DNA from: Deltaproteobacteria bacterium
GTDB taxonomy: Bacteria; Desulfobacterota; Desulfarculia; Adiutricales; Adiutricaceae
DNA length: 64,000 nucleotides
Assembly (NCBI GenBank): GCA_031265205.1
Contig: JAISCZ010000088.1
Coordinates: forward strand, 48,572-112,571
Direction: 5' to 3'
A program made the translations under genes and the position numbers. The notes beneath the pieces are model-generated. The model had not been told where the DNA came from, did not search any database, and saw only the letters and a list, made by a program, of their open reading frames with translations. Below, in pieces: positions 25,524 to 35,013 of the stretch (within the stretch, counting starts at the first letter, position 1; the number at the start of each line of letters is the position of its first letter).

Positions 25524-26125
25524 GTCCCTTAGGCGCGTCCTCCACGTCAGCGGAGACGCCGCGCCGGCCTTCGCCGGGGCCTTCCTTCCGGCCACGGGGG
25601 AGAGGCGAACGCGCCAAAACCCAAGAGCTCCCCTTGACGCCCCCACGTCCCCGGCTCCCAATATCCGCGGGCGGCCGCCAGCCTCGTCCCGGACGAAGCC
25701 ACTTTAAGGGCCCCTCGCGCGCTCCCTCAAGCGACACGCGCGGGGGATACCCACCTACCCGCCCGGCGTGGCGACATGGGGAAAGGCGCCCGCGCGCGGC
25801 GCCAAAGGCGTCAAGCGTCGCCACGAAAGCCTTATATATTTTTCCGTCCCGGAGGGCGCGCGCGGGCCCCGCGGGGCGCGAGAGGAGCTCGCGCGGGGCG
25901 CTTAAGGCGGGATTGGCCGGACGACTGGTTCTTTGGGCGTTCTCTCCCCTCAAAGCGGATAATCGCGTCAAACGCCAAAGAATCCGCCGCGCGATTTGGA
26001 ATAAACCCAATCTCAAGCCCGGCCAGCTCGCCCCAGCCGCCCCCAAAGCGCCCTCGGGCGTGGCCAAGGACCACCCGCGAGCGGCGCGGCGGCGCGTTAT
26101 CATGGCGACGCTTTTTCGCTATCTG
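25524..26125. other. Non-coding GC-rich region before the PBP1A gene
   Basis: The first 135 bp are the duplicated flank of the Rpn-like locus. No gene is supported in the rest; open frames have random composition. The PBP1A promoter candidate lies at its right end. Confidence 0.6.
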
Positions 26126-26134
26126 TGATATAAT
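26126..26134 (+). promoter_or_regulatory. Extended -10 promoter candidate for the PBP1A gene
   Basis: TGATATAAT gives a perfect TATAAT with an extended-10 TG. No good -35 is found 16-18 bp upstream, as is common for extended -10 promoters. It lies 60 bp before the TTG start at 26194. Confidence 0.55.
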
Positions 26135-26193
26135 TTAAGATAAATTAGATCTTTTGCCGGATCTATGTTTCTTTTTAGTTTGAAGGGATTCCC

Positions 26194-29100
26194 TTGACCG
26201 TCACTAAGCCCCCCGCCGACCCCGCAGATTTGTCTCTCCCCCAAGCCCCCGACGCTTTCGGCCCCTTAGGCCTCAATCCCGACGCCGACTTGAGCCTTCT
26301 GGACGATGACGCCGTTCCTTTGGAAGACAACTTAGTCCTGGACGAAAGCGACCCGCCGCCAGCGGGGCGGATTCAGCCTGGCGCGCGGGGCGAATCCCCG
26401 GCGCGCTCCGCCCCTTCAGGCCGCGCCTCCGCCTGGGGTCCCGGCTCCCGGCCCTATCCCAACTCCAAACCCCTCGCGCCCGCGCGCGCCCTTCCCCCGG
26501 CGGAAACGGCCCGGGCGGGCGCGCTTCCCCCCTCCGCGTGCCGCGACGGCGCGCGCCCATCCGCTGGCCCCAGGCCAGTTCTCTCCCAATCCCCGCCCGG
26601 CGGGGACGCGGCCCCGCCCGCGCCCCCCGAGGCCCCGGAGCGCGACCTCTCTCCCCTCTGGCTGGGCCAATCCTTGGCCCAAACGGACGCGCGCGCCTCG
26701 CGTGGCGAGGCTTCCCCCGCCCCGGAGGAGAGCGCGGACCCCTTCGCCTCCTCCCTCTTGGGCCTGGACGATCGCCCTGACGCGCCGGAAGCCACTTCGA
26801 CCATGGCGCGCGGAGCGCGGGGCCCCAAGCGGGCCCAGAACCGCCGCGCGCGAGCCCAATCCCGCGCCTTAGGCGCGGCCCCGCCCCGGCTGCCCCAGGA
26901 GAGGAGCCTCTGGCGACGGCTCCTCGCGGGGGCCTTCTGGCTCCTCTTGGGCTTCGCCCTGCTCGCGGGAATAACGGTATTGGCGGTCTACGCCTATTTT
27001 TCCCAGGATCTGCCCAGCGTCGAGACCATCCGCGACTACAAACCGGCCACGGTCACTTTTTTCTACAGCGACGACGGCAGGATCATCGGGGAATTCAGCC
27101 ACCAAAGGCGGCTCCCCGTCAAGCTCTCCGCCGTGCCCCTCCACGTCCGCGAGGCCTTTCTCGCCGTGGAGGACACGGATTTTTACCGCCACCAGGGAGT
27201 TAACCTCAAATCCGTGGTCCGGGCCGCCATCAACAACTTCAAAGGGGAAAAGCTCCAGGGCGGATCCACCATTACCCAGCAGTTGGTGCGGGCTATCCTC
27301 CTCACTAACGAAAGAAGCTTCTCCCGCAAGATCCGGGAGATGATCCTGGCCTTCCGCCTGGAGACCACCCTTACCAAAGATCAGATTATGGAGATGTACC
27401 TCAACCAGATCTATCTCGGCCAAGGGGCTTACGGGGTGGAGGCGGCGGCCCAGGAATATTTTGACAAGAGCGTCTCCAACCTCACCGTGGCCGAGGGCGC
27501 CATGCTGGCGGGCATCACCCAATCCCCCGAAGGGAAAAATCCCATCAAAAGGCCCGACGAGGCCCGGTCGCGCCAGCTCCACGCCCTTGGCCGCATGGAG
27601 CGCGCGGGCTTTCTGACCGCGGACGAGGCCCAAGCCGCCAGGGCCGAAATCTTAAATATCCGGGGCGATCGCGTTAACCCCAACACCACGGTGGCCCCCT
27701 GGTTTACCGAGCACGTCAGAAGAATCCTGGGCGAGCGCTTCGGGGAGGAGAGCCTCTACAACGACGGCTACCGGATCTACACCACCCTCAATATCGAGGC
27801 CCAGCGGGCGGCGGACCGCGCCGTGGCCCAGGGCCTCTGGGAATACGGGCGCCGGCGCGGCTACCGGGGCGCCCACGCGACCTTGAGCGCGGAAGCCGAG
27901 ATAGACGCCTTCCTCCAAAAAACGGAAAGCAAAATCCCCGCGACCGGGCTCGTTCCAGACCGCCTCTACGAGGCCGTGGTCCTTGAAGTTATGGACTCCT
28001 CCCTCAAGGTCCAGGTGGGCTCTTACGCGGGCGAGGTCGCCAAAAAGAACCTCGAGTGGATCCTCCCCAAAGGGCCCTTGGCCCGCCAACTCCAAAGAGG
28101 CTCGGTCGTCTGGGTCCGCTTAAGCGACGAGAGCGAGATCCCCTTGGGGGAAAATAGGGAAAGCGCGCTCCTCCGCATCGGCTCGGGCGCCGAGGAAATC
28201 GCCCCCCTGTCTTTCGTTTTGGAGCAAAGGACCGAAGTCCAGGCCGCCCTTCTGAGCATGGATCTCCGCGACGGCGGGGTGCGGGCCATGGTGGGGGGCC
28301 GCGATTTCGGGGAAAGCCAGTTTAACCGCGCCACCCAGAGCCAAAGGCAACCCGGGTCCTCCTTTAAGCCCATCGTCTACGCCGCGGCCATGGACAACGG
28401 TTTTACCCCCGGCTCGGTGATGGTGGACGGGCCCGTGGTCATTGACGACATCGGGAGCGGCCGGCGTTGGAAGCCCCTCAATTCCGACATGAAATTTTTA
28501 GGCCCCATGACCCTCTACAACGCCTTAGTCTCCTCCCGGAACCTTGTTTCCGTTAAAGTCCTCGAGGTCATCGGCTTTGACGCTTTGGCCAAAACGGCTA
28601 GGGACTTGGGGATCCGCGCCACGCTGCCGCGCTCCTTGGCCGTGGCCTTAGGAGCCCACGGGATTTCCATGCCGGAAATGATCGGGGCCTACAGCGCCTT
28701 CCCCAACCAGGGCGCCCGGGTCGAGCCCCGCTATATCGCGAGGATCGAGGACCGGGACGGCAATCTCGTCGAAAGCTTTGAGCCCACCTTCTACCAGGCC
28801 ATCTCGCCGGCCACTTCCTGCGAAATCACCTGGATGCTCCGGGGGGTGGTGGCCCAGGGCACCGGAACCTCCGTCAAGCCCTTAAACCGCCCCGTGGGCG
28901 GCAAAACCGGCACCACCAACGATTACTCCGACGCCTGGTTCGTGGGCTTTACCCCGGAAAACGTGACCGCCGTCTGGATGGGCACCGATGAACTCAAGGC
29001 CCGGGCCGTGGGCGAAGTGGGCGGCAAGGCGGCCGGGCCTATTTTTCTCTATTACATGCGCCAACTCCTCGCGGACGTTCCTATTACGGATTTCACCGTT

Positions 29101-29289
29101 CCGGAAGGCGCCCAGATCGTCCCGGGAGGCGCTTTTGGGATCTGCTACAAAGAAGGCTCCGTGGGAACTGGTTATTCGGAAGCTATAGCCTCGAGCGATC
29201 CCGAGGAAAGTTTTCTGCGCTCGGACTTTGACGCGGATGCCTTGGGCGAGCCCCTGGACGCGCCCGCGACCGAAGGGGAAGCGCTCTAA
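26194..29289 (+). CDS. mrcA: Penicillin-binding protein 1A (bifunctional transglycosylase/transpeptidase)
   Basis: The product has 1031 residues and starts at TTG 26194 behind GAAGGGA. Residues 1-240 form a long Pro/Ala/Arg-rich cytoplasmic region, followed by a membrane helix (about 243-268). The glycosyltransferase domain has EDTDFYRHQGVN (catalytic Glu) and GGSTITQQLVR. An OB-like insert follows, then the transpeptidase domain with SSFK (about 720), SRN and KTGTT (about 902). It polymerises and cross-links peptidoglycan. Typical PBP1A proteins have about 800-850 residues with a short N-terminus, so the disordered extension is unusual. No operon partner is adjacent. Confidence 0.95.
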   Translation: MTVTKPPADPADLSLPQAPDAFGPLGLNPDADLSLLDDDAVPLEDNLVLDESDPPPAGRIQPGARGESPARSAPSGRASAWGPGSRPYPNSKPLAPARALPPAETARAGALPPSACRDGARPSAGPRPVLSQSPPGGDAAPPAPPEAPERDLSPLWLGQSLAQTDARASRGEASPAPEESADPFASSLLGLDDRPDAPEATSTMARGARGPKRAQNRRARAQSRALGAAPPRLPQERSLWRRLLAGAFWLLLGFALLAGITVLAVYAYFSQDLPSVETIRDYKPATVTFFYSDDGRIIGEFSHQRRLPVKLSAVPLHVREAFLAVEDTDFYRHQGVNLKSVVRAAINNFKGEKLQGGSTITQQLVRAILLTNERSFSRKIREMILAFRLETTLTKDQIMEMYLNQIYLGQGAYGVEAAAQEYFDKSVSNLTVAEGAMLAGITQSPEGKNPIKRPDEARSRQLHALGRMERAGFLTADEAQAARAEILNIRGDRVNPNTTVAPWFTEHVRRILGERFGEESLYNDGYRIYTTLNIEAQRAADRAVAQGLWEYGRRRGYRGAHATLSAEAEIDAFLQKTESKIPATGLVPDRLYEAVVLEVMDSSLKVQVGSYAGEVAKKNLEWILPKGPLARQLQRGSVVWVRLSDESEIPLGENRESALLRIGSGAEEIAPLSFVLEQRTEVQAALLSMDLRDGGVRAMVGGRDFGESQFNRATQSQRQPGSSFKPIVYAAAMDNGFTPGSVMVDGPVVIDDIGSGRRWKPLNSDMKFLGPMTLYNALVSSRNLVSVKVLEVIGFDALAKTARDLGIRATLPRSLAVALGAHGISMPEMIGAYSAFPNQGARVEPRYIARIEDRDGNLVESFEPTFYQAISPATSCEITWMLRGVVAQGTGTSVKPLNRPVGGKTGTTNDYSDAWFVGFTPENVTAVWMGTDELKARAVGEVGGKAAGPIFLYYMRQLLADVPITDFTVPEGAQIVPGGAFGICYKEGSVGTGYSEAIASSDPEESFLRSDFDADALGEPLDAPATEGEAL

Positions 29290-29348
29290 AACGCGCCCCG
29301 CCCCTTTCTTGGGAAAAGGTTTTTCCTCTAAAATCGCGCCGACGCGAA

Positions 29349-29405
29349 GGCCAACGTCAGCGCCAACGCCAACGCCAGCGTCAGCTTCAGCGCCGACGCC
29401 AGCGC
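29349..29405. repeat. Short 6-bp-type repeat (AACGCC/AGCGTC variants)
   Basis: After the PBP1A stop a run of variants of GCCAACGCCAGC is repeated about nine times in 57 bp. It is not part of a supported gene. Confidence 0.7.
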
Positions 29406-29446
29406 GGCGTTTATTTCCAGGAGCGCGAAAAAAGAAAATTTTCCCA

Positions 29447-29512
29447 AAGGCGCGTTCAAGGCGCGTTCAAGGCGCGTTCAAGGCGCGCTCAAGGCGCGCT
29501 CAAGGCGCCTCT
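29447..29512. repeat. 11-bp tandem repeat (AAGGCGCGTTC)
   Basis: Five full units at 11-bp period (29447-29501), the last two with CTC for TTC, then a diverged sixth. An 11-bp period cannot encode a fixed reading frame, and no gene is supported here. Confidence 0.88.
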
Positions 29513-30061
29513 GACCTGGACGCGCGGGCGCCCGCGTAAGGCCGTCGCTCGCGGCGAACCCGGGCGTTCGGCATTGGTCTCCAGCGAGCGGAAACAAGGA
29601 TTGGATCTCGCCCCAGAATATTTAGGCGAGGCGGGGCGCCCCTCCTGGAGAAGGGCGCCGGCCTCTCGCGCGGGCGCGCGTTCCGGAGCCTCGTGGCCTC
29701 CTATTTACTTGGGTCGCGGCGTCTCATAGCCTCGCGCGTCGCGGTGCCTTGGCTTTACGCGCTTGACAGCCGACGCTTTGGCGTCTAAAATCTATTTAAT
29801 TAAGCGCGTTAGGGGTTATCGCGAGGGTCGTTGGATATAACTTATCGCGGCGAGCCGACGCGATGACCGCGATTAGCCAATCTTTTATTACGCTTTTTAA
29901 AAAGCGTTCTTCCATTTCGCGCCAAAAGGCGCTAACGCTCTGGATTTATTGGATCGGAACTCTTAAAACGCTTCGCGAGTTAACCTTAATTTCAATTTCG
30001 CTTAAATCTTAGGGAAATCGCGGGTTTCGCTAAAAATAAAGGAATAGCGGCGGGAAAATAA
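29513..30061. promoter_or_regulatory. Intergenic region with a promoter and palindromes upstream of the MmeI-like gene
   Basis: No gene is seen in these 549 bp. They hold the promoter candidate at 29763-29791, an 18-bp perfect palindrome at 29890-29907 (ACGCTTTTT/AAAAAGCGT) and a smaller inverted repeat GCGCC-AAAA-GGCGC at 29921-29934. The palindromes may be operators or transcript hairpins. Confidence 0.5.
29763..29791 (+). promoter_or_regulatory. Sigma-70-type promoter with inverted repeat in the spacer
   Basis: TTGACA (29763-29768), a 17-bp spacer and TAAAAT (29786-29791). The spacer contains the perfect inverted repeat GACGC-TTTG-GCGTC (29772-29785), placed where a bound regulator would block RNA polymerase. 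It lies 270 bp upstream of the restriction-modification gene. Confidence 0.6.
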
Positions 30062-32776
30062 ATGGCGCTTCATTGGGATTTGATACTCGCTAACGCTATC
30101 GCCTTTTCCAAAAAATGGGAATCGGCGCGTAGCGAAAAGGCGCAATCCCAATCTTTCATCAATGATTTTTTGAAAGTTTTCGGGGTAAACGAAGCGAGCC
30201 CCGTGGGCGAATTCGAGTATAAAGTTCAGCTCGCGGACAATAAAACAGGGTACATAGACTACCTCTGGAAGAAAAAAATAGCCATAGAAATGAAGTCAAA
30301 AGGCGAAAATCTTGATCAAGCCTACAACCAGCTCAAAAACTATCTCCAATATTTACCCCCAGAAGATATCCCCGATCTTTGGCTTGTTGGCGATTTTGAG
30401 AACACGCGGCTCACGTCGCGCTCAATAAGCCAAAACGTTAATTTTAAGACTAAACATTTACGGAAATATATCAAATATTTCGCCACTATCGCCGGCTATC
30501 CGGATGAGCCAACGCGCGAGCCCCAGGTTGAAGTAAATATCAAAGCGGGCGAAAAAATGGCGCGGCTCCACGACTCTCTCAAAGCTCTGGGATACGTCGG
30601 GCGCGACCTTGAGGCCTTCCTGGTCCGGTTACTGTTCTGTCTGTTCGCCGAAGACACGGGAATATTTCCCAAAGACAGTTTTTCGCGGTTTATTGGCGCG
30701 TCCAAGCCAGACGGCTCCGATCTTTCGGACCGTTTGACGAGACTCTTTGACGCTCTTAACACGGCTCCTGAAAGGCGCGACAAAAAACCCCTGTTCGCGG
30801 ATGAACTGAAACGTTTCCAATTTATCAACGGATCCCTCTTTAAAGAACAGCTTCCTCCGGCGGACTTTGACTCTAACGCTTTTAGGACGCTTAAAGATTG
30901 CTCCAATTTTGACTGGAGCGAAATTAGCCCCGCCATATTTGGATCAATGTTCCAAGGCGTTATGGACAAACAGTTACGGCGCGAAATAGGCGCCCATTAC
31001 ACCAGCGAGGAAAATATCTTAAAAGTAATTAAACCTCTCTTTCTTGACGAACTTTGGAATGAATTCAATAGAATGAAAACCAGCGTAAAAGGTCTCGCGG
31101 AGTTTCACGAAAAACTCGCGAGTTTACGCTTTCTTGACCCAGCGTGCGGTTGCGGAAATTTTTTGATAATCGCCTACCGAGAACTGCGCGCGTTGGAGCT
31201 TGAAGTTTTGAAAATGAAAAGCGGCGACGGAAGGCGCTCGCTTGACATTGAAGGACTGCTCAAAGTTACCGTTGAGCAATTTTACGGTATCGAAAATGAA
31301 GAATTCCCCTGCCAAATAGCCCAGGTGGGAATGTGGCTGACCGACCATCAGATGAATTCGCTTGTCTCTGAGGAATTCGGGCGCTATTACGCCAGACTGC
31401 CGCTTACGCGGAGCGCGACTATTATACGCGAAAACGCTCTCCGCTTGGATTGGGAAGAGAAGTTTGACAAAACCGCCTTAAATTACATATTGGGAAATCC
31501 GCCTTTTGTCGGCTTATCATACCGTACGGACGAGCAGAGACATGATATTGAAATAGTTTTCGCGGGCGATAAATTAAGCGGACGATTGGATTATGTCGCC
31601 GGCTGGTATAAAAAAGCGGCAAAATTTATACAAGGAACCGCCATAAAATGCGCGTTCGTGTCCACAAACTCAATAACTCAGGGAGAGCAAGCGCCGATTC
31701 TTTGGCGGGATTTATTCCAAAATCACGATATTATTATTAACTTCGCCTATCGGACCTTTGTTTGGAGCAATCAAGTCAAAGGAAAAGCGGCCGTTCATTG
31801 CGTTATAATCGGGTTTTCGCGAATTGAGACAAAAGATAAGAAATTATTTGAGCTTAACGCCGATAAAGAACTGACTGAGACAAATTGCGAGCGTATCAAC
31901 GGCTATTTAATTGACGCGCCGGATATTTTTATTGAAACGCGGAGCGATTGTCAGAAAGGTTATCCGCGCCTGATACAGGGAAGCAAGCCGTGGGACGGAG
32001 GCTTTCTTATTCTATCGGAAACGGAGCGCGAAGATCTGGTAAATAAATACCCCGAGACTCATTATTTTATCCGGAGATACGTTGGCGCGCGCGATTTTAT
32101 CAATGGCTTAACTCGTTATTGCCTGTGGCTTGAGGGAGTCCCCGCGAATGAATATCGCCGCGTTCCCGAAATTATGAAAAGGTTGGCCGGAGTCCAAAAA
32201 ACGCGCGCCTTGAGTAAAACCGAACAGGCTCAAAGGTTAGCCGCGACTCCCGCCTTGTTCAAAGAAAACCGCCAGCCAAAAACGCCCTATCTTTTGGTTC
32301 CAGAAACGTCATCCGAAAATAGAAAATATATCCCCATAGGGTTTATGGACCCGGACATCATAGCCAGCAACTCGACGCTCACCGCGGAGGACGCCAATTT
32401 ATTTCATTTTGGCGCGCTTACGTCCAGCGCGCACATGGCGTGGACGCTAACCGTCGCCGGGCGCTTAGGCTCAAGCTACCGGTATATGCCCTCAGTTTAC
32501 AATAACTTCCCTTGGCCGCGCGCCAACGAAAAGCAAAAAGAGGATATCGCGGACGCCGCGCGGGCCATATTGGAAATTCGCGCGGGCTTCGCGGGAGCGA
32601 CCCTCGCCGATCTTTATGACCCCTTGACAACGCCCGCGGAACTTATCAGAGCCCATCGCGCGAACGATCAGGCCGTCTTAAACGCCTATGGGTTTAAATT
32701 GAAAAAATCCTTTTCCGAAAGCGAGCTCGTCGCGAAACTCATCGCGACGCGCGCGGATTCCATCAAAAACCGCTAA
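30062..32776 (+). CDS. MmeI-like single-chain type IIG/IIL restriction-modification enzyme
   Basis: The 904-residue product combines a nuclease and an N6-adenine methyltransferase. Residues 60-85 (GYIDYLWKKKIAIEMKSKG) hold the Asp and Glu-x-Lys of a PD-(D/E)XK site. GAHYTSEENILKVIKPLFLD near 315 is a stretch typical of the MmeI family. Motif I is DPACGCGNF (about 358) and motif IV is NPPF (about 478). The last 300 residues should contain the target recognition domain. One protein modifies one strand of an asymmetric site and cuts at a distance. All motifs are intact, so it may be active. No separate S or R gene is adjacent. Confidence 0.9.
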   Translation: MALHWDLILANAIAFSKKWESARSEKAQSQSFINDFLKVFGVNEASPVGEFEYKVQLADNKTGYIDYLWKKKIAIEMKSKGENLDQAYNQLKNYLQYLPPEDIPDLWLVGDFENTRLTSRSISQNVNFKTKHLRKYIKYFATIAGYPDEPTREPQVEVNIKAGEKMARLHDSLKALGYVGRDLEAFLVRLLFCLFAEDTGIFPKDSFSRFIGASKPDGSDLSDRLTRLFDALNTAPERRDKKPLFADELKRFQFINGSLFKEQLPPADFDSNAFRTLKDCSNFDWSEISPAIFGSMFQGVMDKQLRREIGAHYTSEENILKVIKPLFLDELWNEFNRMKTSVKGLAEFHEKLASLRFLDPACGCGNFLIIAYRELRALELEVLKMKSGDGRRSLDIEGLLKVTVEQFYGIENEEFPCQIAQVGMWLTDHQMNSLVSEEFGRYYARLPLTRSATIIRENALRLDWEEKFDKTALNYILGNPPFVGLSYRTDEQRHDIEIVFAGDKLSGRLDYVAGWYKKAAKFIQGTAIKCAFVSTNSITQGEQAPILWRDLFQNHDIIINFAYRTFVWSNQVKGKAAVHCVIIGFSRIETKDKKLFELNADKELTETNCERINGYLIDAPDIFIETRSDCQKGYPRLIQGSKPWDGGFLILSETEREDLVNKYPETHYFIRRYVGARDFINGLTRYCLWLEGVPANEYRRVPEIMKRLAGVQKTRALSKTEQAQRLAATPALFKENRQPKTPYLLVPETSSENRKYIPIGFMDPDIIASNSTLTAEDANLFHFGALTSSAHMAWTLTVAGRLGSSYRYMPSVYNNFPWPRANEKQKEDIADAARAILEIRAGFAGATLADLYDPLTTPAELIRAHRANDQAVLNAYGFKLKKSFSESELVAKLIATRADSIKNR

Positions 32777-33015
32777 AAAATAAGCTCGCTTCCAGCGCCC
32801 TCCAGCGCTCGCGCCGCGCGCCAAAGAAGAGAAATCGGCCCATCGCCTCGGACGGGCCGAAATCTCCCCTCAAGCGGCGAGCTTATCGCCCCAGAACGCG
32901 CGCTTCTTGGAGAAAAAAGCGTTCGCTTGGATAGCGCCTGGAGAGCGGCTCTATAGCGCCTTGAATAGCGCCGTGGAGCGCGCCTTGGAGCGACTCTTGG
33001 AACTTGTCCAAGGCT
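32777..33015. other. Intergenic region between convergent genes
   Basis: No gene is seen. A short inverted repeat (TCGGCCC ... GGGCCGA, about 32835-32861) without a T run could serve as a weak terminator. The right half contains several TAGCGCC repeats. Confidence 0.4.
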
Positions 33016-35013
33016 TTAGTAGTCGTAGACAAGGCCCATGTGGACCGTTCTTCCCGGCATCTGGTAGTTCGAGGACTGGGTGGCGTACTCTTCGTTGGTA
33101 AAATTATTGATTTCAAGCCGGGCCTTCAATTGGCCCTTAGCGGCGAAATCAAAGATCCTTTTTTCCACGACAAGATCGGTGACGTTATAGGGATCGTGGT
33201 TAGTGGTTCCCGTCGCCGTGGCCTGCCTTTCCCGCCCGTAGTGGCCGATACTCAGATTAGCCATAAGGCCTATTTTGGGCGCGTTGAAATAGATCCCATA
33301 GGTAATTGTCGTTTCGGGGATCCCCGTCACGGGCGTGTAGGCGGAAGTCGGGGTATTCCTTTGCCGCGACTTAAAAAAATGGGTAAGACTGACGCTGGGC
33401 TTGAAGGTGAAATCTTGGCCAAACATTCTGGCGATATCCGAGCTCAAGCTGAATTCCACGCCGCCGCGGTACGCCCTGTCCAAATTCATGGCCCGCGTCA
33501 GGTTTACCCCCGCCACCGTTCCCGCCGGCTGATAGGAAATGTATTTTTTCGAGGTTATAAAAAAATACGTGAGTCCCATGTCCGTGTACTTTCCCAAATA
33601 ATCCACCCCTATCTCATAGACGTCGGAAGTCTCTGGCTCAAGATTCGGGCTGGGGACGTAATGAGACGTCGCGCTTACCCAAAAATCGCCTGAAATTTGG
33701 GAATCCGTGGGCATGGCGAAAGCCTGGGCGTAGTGGGCCCGGATTTTTAGAAAATCGAAGGGCAGATAGGCGACTCCCAAAGAGGGGGAAAAATGGTTAA
33801 TTTTTTGGGAAATAGCGTCCTGTTCCTTGGAGTCGTAGGAAAAGAAATCCTGGCGCCCTCCCGCCGTTAAGATAACCCGACCGTCCCAGAGCCTGAGCTT
33901 CCCGATAGCGAAAAGGGCCATGTCCTTATAGATTGACCCATGTCCAGCCTGGGCGACGGCGTTGGAGTAAAGGTCATAGTGGAGGTAGTCCACGCCTCCC
34001 GTGAGGTCGTAGAGCCCCCCCTTAAAGCTGAGTTGAGCCTGCCCGGTCCGCGCGTCAACTTTGTAAACCGAGGTGGTCAAAGGAGTTAGCGGATTGTCGT
34101 AAAGCCTTTTGTCCTTAGCCACGGAATAGCGCAAGAGCCAATCCCACCGCCCGTCTTGGGTTCCCCCGTCGTAATCCAATCCAAGGGAAACGTTGGACTT
34201 TTTAGTCCGGTTGACCCGGTTCGCGGCCGAGGGATTGACGTTGAACGTCCCGGGAGAGCCGCTATCCGGCGCGTTATAGTAGTTGAAGGTTAGGCCAACG
34301 CGATGTGTTTCCCAAAAATTGCGCCCAACGTCAAAAGCGGCGGCGTAATTTTCGTAATCCGAGTTAAGATAGACCCTTTTGAGGCCGGTTTTAAAGGAAT
34401 TCTGGGATTCATAGTTAACTCCAGCGGCAAAATCAAAATTCGCCGCCGATCCCGAAAAATTGGCTTCGTATTCCCTAAACGCGAAGGATCCCGCCTTGGC
34501 GGAAACCCGGGCGTGGAAAGGCTCGTTCACGGCTCTTTTGGTAATGACGTTAATGACGCCTCCCATGGACGCCGCGCCGTACTGGACGGCGGCGGGGCCG
34601 CGAATAATCTCGATCCTTTCGGCGTTGACCAAACTTATCATCGCGGCGTTGCCGGTTCCCAGCCTGCGCCCATTTAAGAGGACCAGGACATGGCTCCCCA
34701 AATCGTTGCCGTGGGCGTCCGTGGCGAACCCCCGAATCTGGACAGTGGACAGGGTTCCCGGATTTTTCTTCACGTTAATCCCAAAGGATGGCAATAAATC
34801 CTCAAGGACGCTGGCCGAGCGGCTGTCTATTTCCTCTCGGGTTATGACCGTAATATTGGAGCTAACCTCCCTAAGGCTTTCTTCCACGCGGCTCGCCGTG
34901 ACGACCATAGTGTCCAACCGGGAAGGCGTGGACTCTTGAGCCCAGAGTGGAGCGGCGAGCGCGAGCGCCAAGAGCGCGCCTCCTCCCAGAAACCTCAAAA
35001 CGACGCGATACAT
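33016..35013 (-). CDS. TonB-dependent outer-membrane receptor (stand-alone)
   Basis: The 665-residue product has a signal peptide (about 1-25, ending APLWAQ), a TonB box region (LDTMVVTASR), and a plug domain (SSNITVITREEIDSRSASVLEDLL; IRGPAAVQYGAASMGGVINVIT). It ends in an aromatic residue (GLVYDY) as beta barrels do. It resembles BtuB/FhuA-like importers; the ligand is unknown. The ATG follows AAGGAGAAAATT. No transporter genes are adjacent on either side. It could use the TonB encoded at 58987. An AT-rich stretch upstream (35100-35155) probably holds its promoter. Confidence 0.92.
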   Translation of the reverse strand: MYRVVLRFLGGGALLALALAAPLWAQESTPSRLDTMVVTASRVEESLREVSSNITVITREEIDSRSASVLEDLLPSFGINVKKNPGTLSTVQIRGFATDAHGNDLGSHVLVLLNGRRLGTGNAAMISLVNAERIEIIRGPAAVQYGAASMGGVINVITKRAVNEPFHARVSAKAGSFAFREYEANFSGSAANFDFAAGVNYESQNSFKTGLKRVYLNSDYENYAAAFDVGRNFWETHRVGLTFNYYNAPDSGSPGTFNVNPSAANRVNRTKKSNVSLGLDYDGGTQDGRWDWLLRYSVAKDKRLYDNPLTPLTTSVYKVDARTGQAQLSFKGGLYDLTGGVDYLHYDLYSNAVAQAGHGSIYKDMALFAIGKLRLWDGRVILTAGGRQDFFSYDSKEQDAISQKINHFSPSLGVAYLPFDFLKIRAHYAQAFAMPTDSQISGDFWVSATSHYVPSPNLEPETSDVYEIGVDYLGKYTDMGLTYFFITSKKYISYQPAGTVAGVNLTRAMNLDRAYRGGVEFSLSSDIARMFGQDFTFKPSVSLTHFFKSRQRNTPTSAYTPVTGIPETTITYGIYFNAPKIGLMANLSIGHYGRERQATATGTTNHDPYNVTDLVVEKRIFDFAAKGQLKARLEINNFTNEEYATQSSNYQMPGRTVHMGLVYDY

